Source: an uncultured Planctomycetota bacterium (GTDB lineage: Bacteria > Planctomycetota > Planctomycetia > Gemmatales > HRBIN36). Taken from it: 64,000 bases of DNA. Both the position numbers and the translations under genes were made by a program. The notes under the pieces are model-generated. The model made no database searches. It saw nothing but the letters and a program-made list of their open reading frames with translations, and was not told where the DNA came from. Location: the NCBI GenBank assembly GCA_937944855.1, contig CALFAY010000012.1, forward strand, positions 1 to 64,000. Direction: 5' to 3'. Below, piece after piece: positions 61,255-64,000 of this stretch (position 1 is the first letter of the stretch; each line of letters opens with the position of its first letter).

Positions 61255-62880
61255 TCAGCGTGGTTCCAGCGAAGCATAGCGGCCGATGACGGCCCGGGCG
61301 GTTCGCAGCCCGTCCACGGCGGCACTGACGATTCCGCCCGCGTATCCCGCTCCTTCACCGATGGGGTGAAGACCCGACACTCCGACCGACTCCCGAGTGG
61401 CAGGATCGCGGGGAAAGCGGACGGGGGAGCTACCTCGCGCTTCTGGGCCAACCAATGTCGCATCCTGCAAAAACCGCCCCTGCCAGCGGCGATCCAACAG
61501 GGGCAAGCCCTCGTGGAAGGCATCCGCCACGCTTGCGGGCAGCAGAGCGTGAAGGTCCGTGACCGCCAGACCGCGGGGATAGCTCGACGGTGGAAGTCCG
61601 TGAGGTGGGCGATAGTTCAGGAAATCTCTTGCCCACTGGATCGGACAGGCATACTCTCCCCGGCCAATGAGGAAAGCCAATTTTTCATATCGCCGTTGCA
61701 GGGCCACTCCAGCCAGAACGTGATCAGAACCGAATTCCGTCGGCTCCAGCGTCACCACCAGGCCGCTGTTGGCGAACGGAGAATCGTGATTGGAAAGGCT
61801 CATGCCGTTGGTGCAGAAATGGCCCGGCTCGGACACGCTCGGCATGACGTAGCCTCCGGCACACATGCAGAACGAGAACAGGTCCCTAGGTTTGCTCTCG
61901 CTGCCGGTGCGAACCGACAGGCAATAGTCCGCCGGACCCAGCAGGGTTTCCCATGGCCGAGACCCATACCGGACCCGGTTCACGATTTCCTGCGGCTGTT
62001 CAATGCGGAGGCCGAACTGGAACGGCTTCGGCACCATGGGAACGCCGCGGCGATGAAGCATCTCGTAGGTGTCCCGAGCGCTGTGTCCGATGGCCAGAAT
62101 CACGACCTGGGTCGCGAGGTAGCCGGACGAGGTAAACACGCCACGGACCCGGCCGTCGGCTAGATCGAGGTCTTCCAGACGGCAAGAGAAGCGAAACTCC
62201 CCGCCGAACGCCTCAATCCGCCGTCGCAACGCCTTGACTACGGCGGGAAGACGGTTGCTCCCCAGATGCGGTCTGGCCTCGTACACGACCGACGGCTTGC
62301 CCTTGCACTCGGCGAACAACTCCAGCACCCGGCGGACGTCTGGACCGGAGGAGCGACAGGTCAGTTTGCCATCGCTAAAGGTGCCGGCCCCTCCTTCGCC
62401 GAACAGGTAATTGCTCTCGGGATCATGCGGACCGCCGGCATCGAAAGCCCGCACGTCCCGAATGCGTTCCCGAACCGCCTTGCCCCGTTCCAGAACCAGC
62501 GGCGGATAGCCGTGACGAGCCAGGAAGTACGCGGCGGTCAATCCCGCCGGGCCAGAGCCGACCACGATGGGCCGATGGACCAACGGCACCGACCCGGGAA
62601 CCGGTTCTTGAAACGGCTCTTCGCGATGGAGATCAACCTGGATGTGCGGATGCAGGCGGCGAACATGGGCGATTAGCCGAGCGTCGTCGCCAGGGGGGTT
62701 GACTTCCAGCGTGTACACGAAGCACAGGTCATCCTTGTCACGAGCGTCCAGGCTCTTGCGCAGGATACGCCATGAAAGAATCTCGCTGGGAGAGATGCCG
62801 AGCGTCCGGGCAGCCAGTTCTGGCAGGGCTGACTCCGATTCCTCGATTGCCAGGCGGAGATTGGCCAGCCGCAACGCCAT
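61255..62880 (-). CDS. FAD-dependent dehydrogenase of the NAD(P)/FAD oxidoreductase superfamily
   Basis: The 541-residue flavoprotein has an N-terminal region of about 105 residues (MALRLANLRLAIEESES..) before the FAD motif VVGSGPAGLTAAYFLARHG near 107-125. Further motifs are FGEGGAGTFSDGKLTCR near 160, VVILAIGHSARDTYEML near 258, and the C-terminal GEGAGYAGGIVSAAVDGLRTA near 510, which close the FAD site. This length and layout match the putative FAD-dependent dehydrogenases found in many bacteria, whose substrate is unknown. It is convergent with no partner and sits next to the rhamnulokinase gene. Confidence 0.85.
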   Translation of the reverse strand: MALRLANLRLAIEESESALPELAARTLGISPSEILSWRILRKSLDARDKDDLCFVYTLEVNPPGDDARLIAHVRRLHPHIQVDLHREEPFQEPVPGSVPLVHRPIVVGSGPAGLTAAYFLARHGYPPLVLERGKAVRERIRDVRAFDAGGPHDPESNYLFGEGGAGTFSDGKLTCRSSGPDVRRVLELFAECKGKPSVVYEARPHLGSNRLPAVVKALRRRIEAFGGEFRFSCRLEDLDLADGRVRGVFTSSGYLATQVVILAIGHSARDTYEMLHRRGVPMVPKPFQFGLRIEQPQEIVNRVRYGSRPWETLLGPADYCLSVRTGSESKPRDLFSFCMCAGGYVMPSVSEPGHFCTNGMSLSNHDSPFANSGLVVTLEPTEFGSDHVLAGVALQRRYEKLAFLIGRGEYACPIQWARDFLNYRPPHGLPPSSYPRGLAVTDLHALLPASVADAFHEGLPLLDRRWQGRFLQDATLVGPEARGSSPVRFPRDPATRESVGVSGLHPIGEGAGYAGGIVSAAVDGLRTARAVIGRYASLEPR

Positions 62881-62911
62881 AAGTTTCCTGGTGTATGACC
62901 GTTTGTTCCGC

Positions 62912-64000
62912 TCAGCCAGGCTTGGACAACAATGAACTGAACTTCTGGTAAACTTCGTTCCAGGACGTCGGTTCTTTCGGCTCGAACGCCGTTAAGGGCC
63001 AGGAATCACGAACGACCTCACGGGCGTCGGCCACCGAGGAGAGTTCGCCCAGACCGATCAACTGAGTGACGGCGTTCCCGGCTGCGGTGGCTTCGACGGG
63101 ACCGGCCAGGACCCCGCGGTTGCAGATGTCGGCGGTGAGTTGGTTCAACAAACGGTTCTGGCTCCCTCCGCCGACAATGTGAATGATGGCAATGCGCGAT
63201 CCCGTCAGCTCTTCCAGCCGTTCCAGGACCCAACGGTATTTCAGAGCCAAACTTTCCAACGCACAGCGGACGACGGCCCCGACGCCTTGCGGCTCCGCCT
63301 GGCCCGTGCGGCGGCAATAGGCGGCTATGGCGGCGGGCATGTGGTCGGGCAGCAAGAAAGCGGGGTCGTCGGGATCGACGACCGGCCCGCGCGGCGGTAC
63401 CTGGTCGGCCATCCGCACCAGGTCGTCGTAGCTGTAGGAGTGCCCTTCCCGTTCCCAGGCACGTCGGCATTCCTGCACCAGCCACAGGCCCATGATGTTC
63501 TTAAGCAGGCGGATAGTGCCGCCGACGCCTCCCTCGTTGGTGAAGTTGAACTGTAAGCTGCGGTCGTCGATGACCGGCCGCGGTGTCTCCACCCCCATCA
63601 GCGACCAGGTTCCCGAACTGAGGTAGCACCAGTTGCTTCCCCGGGCTGGTACGGCAGCGACGGCGGCGGCGGTATCATGCGTGGCTGGCACCACGACCGG
63701 CACTTCCGAAGCGAAACCGATCTCCTGGGCGAGCGCCGGACGAATGGTTCCCAGCCGTGTACCCGGCTCGATCAGGCGGCCCAGGATGTGCGTCGGCAAG
63801 TTCATCTCTTGGAGCAGCGAAACGGCCCAGGAGCGTGCCACCGGATCGAGAAACTGGCTGGTGCTGGCGTCCGTGTACTCATTGGCTTTTACGCCGCTTA
63901 ACCAGAAGTGGAAAAGGTCGGGCATGAAAAGCAGACTTTGAGCCAACTCCAGCAGCGGCGACCCCGCCCGCTGCAAGGCCAATAGCTGAAACAGCGAGTT
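62912..64000 (-). CDS. rhaB: Rhamnulokinase, C-terminal part (start lies beyond the window)
   Basis: The visible 362 residues belong to an FGGY sugar kinase. The frame runs to the window edge with NSLFQLLALQRAGSPL, matching rhamnulokinase, and continues with ATHDTAAAVAAVP near 118, YLSSGTWSLMGVE near 140, the ATP-binding GGGSQNRLLNQLTADI near 290 and AGNAVTQLIGLGE near 325. It phosphorylates rhamnulose in rhamnose catabolism. The rest of the rha operon, if present, lies outside the window. Confidence 0.9.
   Translation of the reverse strand, partial: NSLFQLLALQRAGSPLLELAQSLLFMPDLFHFWLSGVKANEYTDASTSQFLDPVARSWAVSLLQEMNLPTHILGRLIEPGTRLGTIRPALAQEIGFASEVPVVVPATHDTAAAVAAVPARGSNWCYLSSGTWSLMGVETPRPVIDDRSLQFNFTNEGGVGGTIRLLKNIMGLWLVQECRRAWEREGHSYSYDDLVRMADQVPPRGPVVDPDDPAFLLPDHMPAAIAAYCRRTGQAEPQGVGAVVRCALESLALKYRWVLERLEELTGSRIAIIHIVGGGSQNRLLNQLTADICNRGVLAGPVEATAAGNAVTQLIGLGELSSVADAREVVRDSWPLTAFEPKEPTSWNEVYQKFSSLLSKPG

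Overview
The window looks like chromosomal DNA of a planctomycete, probably a relative of the Gemmataceae. The evidence is the protein repertoire: a DUF1501 protein with a twin-arginine-like leader, a secreted cytochrome c/WD40 fusion, a secreted HEAT-repeat protein, a xylose-isomerase-like TIM-barrel protein, several membrane-anchored coiled-coil proteins, and high GC with many overlapping gene ends. No phage, insertion sequence, CRISPR array or rRNA was seen. This taxonomic call is an inference from gene content.

Region by region: 1-4.5 kb holds a HEAT-repeat protein, a ComF phosphoribosyltransferase and the cytochrome/WD40 fusion. 4.7-11.1 kb holds DUF1501, a GlcF-like Fe-S oxidoreductase, an M19 dipeptidase, a YhaM-like OB/HD nuclease and mnmA. 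11.2-14.2 kb is a minus-strand set of four membrane-anchored proteins, three of them long coiled coils. 14.4-19.5 kb is hutU-hutI-hutG, followed by a candidate 29-codon membrane micro-ORF and a Nif3-family gene; hutH lies separately at 45.3-46.9 kb, so together they give histidine to glutamate. 19.6-23.1 kb holds a secreted proline-rich protein, a fumarylacetoacetase-family enzyme, a small membrane protein, a DUF2071 protein and two Hsp20 chaperones.

23.35-28.28 kb is the most unusual block: four tightly packed plus-strand genes (class V aminotransferase, asparagine-synthetase-like enzyme without a glutaminase nucleophile, radical SAM enzyme, flavin-dependent halogenase-like enzyme). They read as an undescribed small-molecule or peptide-modifying pathway. 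A frameshifted DJ-1/PfpI gene follows.

28.9-41.3 kb holds a dihaem cytochrome, trpE, a cysteine-cluster protein, a TIM-barrel protein, a GT-B-like transferase, feoA-feoA-feoB with a likely operator, a large membrane protein and a GyrB/ParE subunit. Upstream of the topoisomerase gene is 670 bp of non-coding DNA with six same-direction GCGCAA motifs, a 20-bp palindrome and tRNA-Ala(CGC). 42-53.7 kb holds an FHA protein, proC, an MFS transporter with a large loop insertion, hutH, an AT-rich glycosyltransferase, tRNA-Ser(GCT), two small unknown proteins, and pstS with a fused pstC-pstA permease. 53.9-64 kb holds a membrane protein, a second GT2 glycosyltransferase, a degenerate histidine kinase/receiver hybrid, fabH, a secreted alpha-toroid-like protein, rplU, an FAD-dependent dehydrogenase and the start-truncated end of a rhamnulokinase gene.

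Function calls come from reading motifs by eye; no database search was run. Start codons were chosen by Shine-Dalgarno spacing and known family N-termini, and the alternatives are stated.
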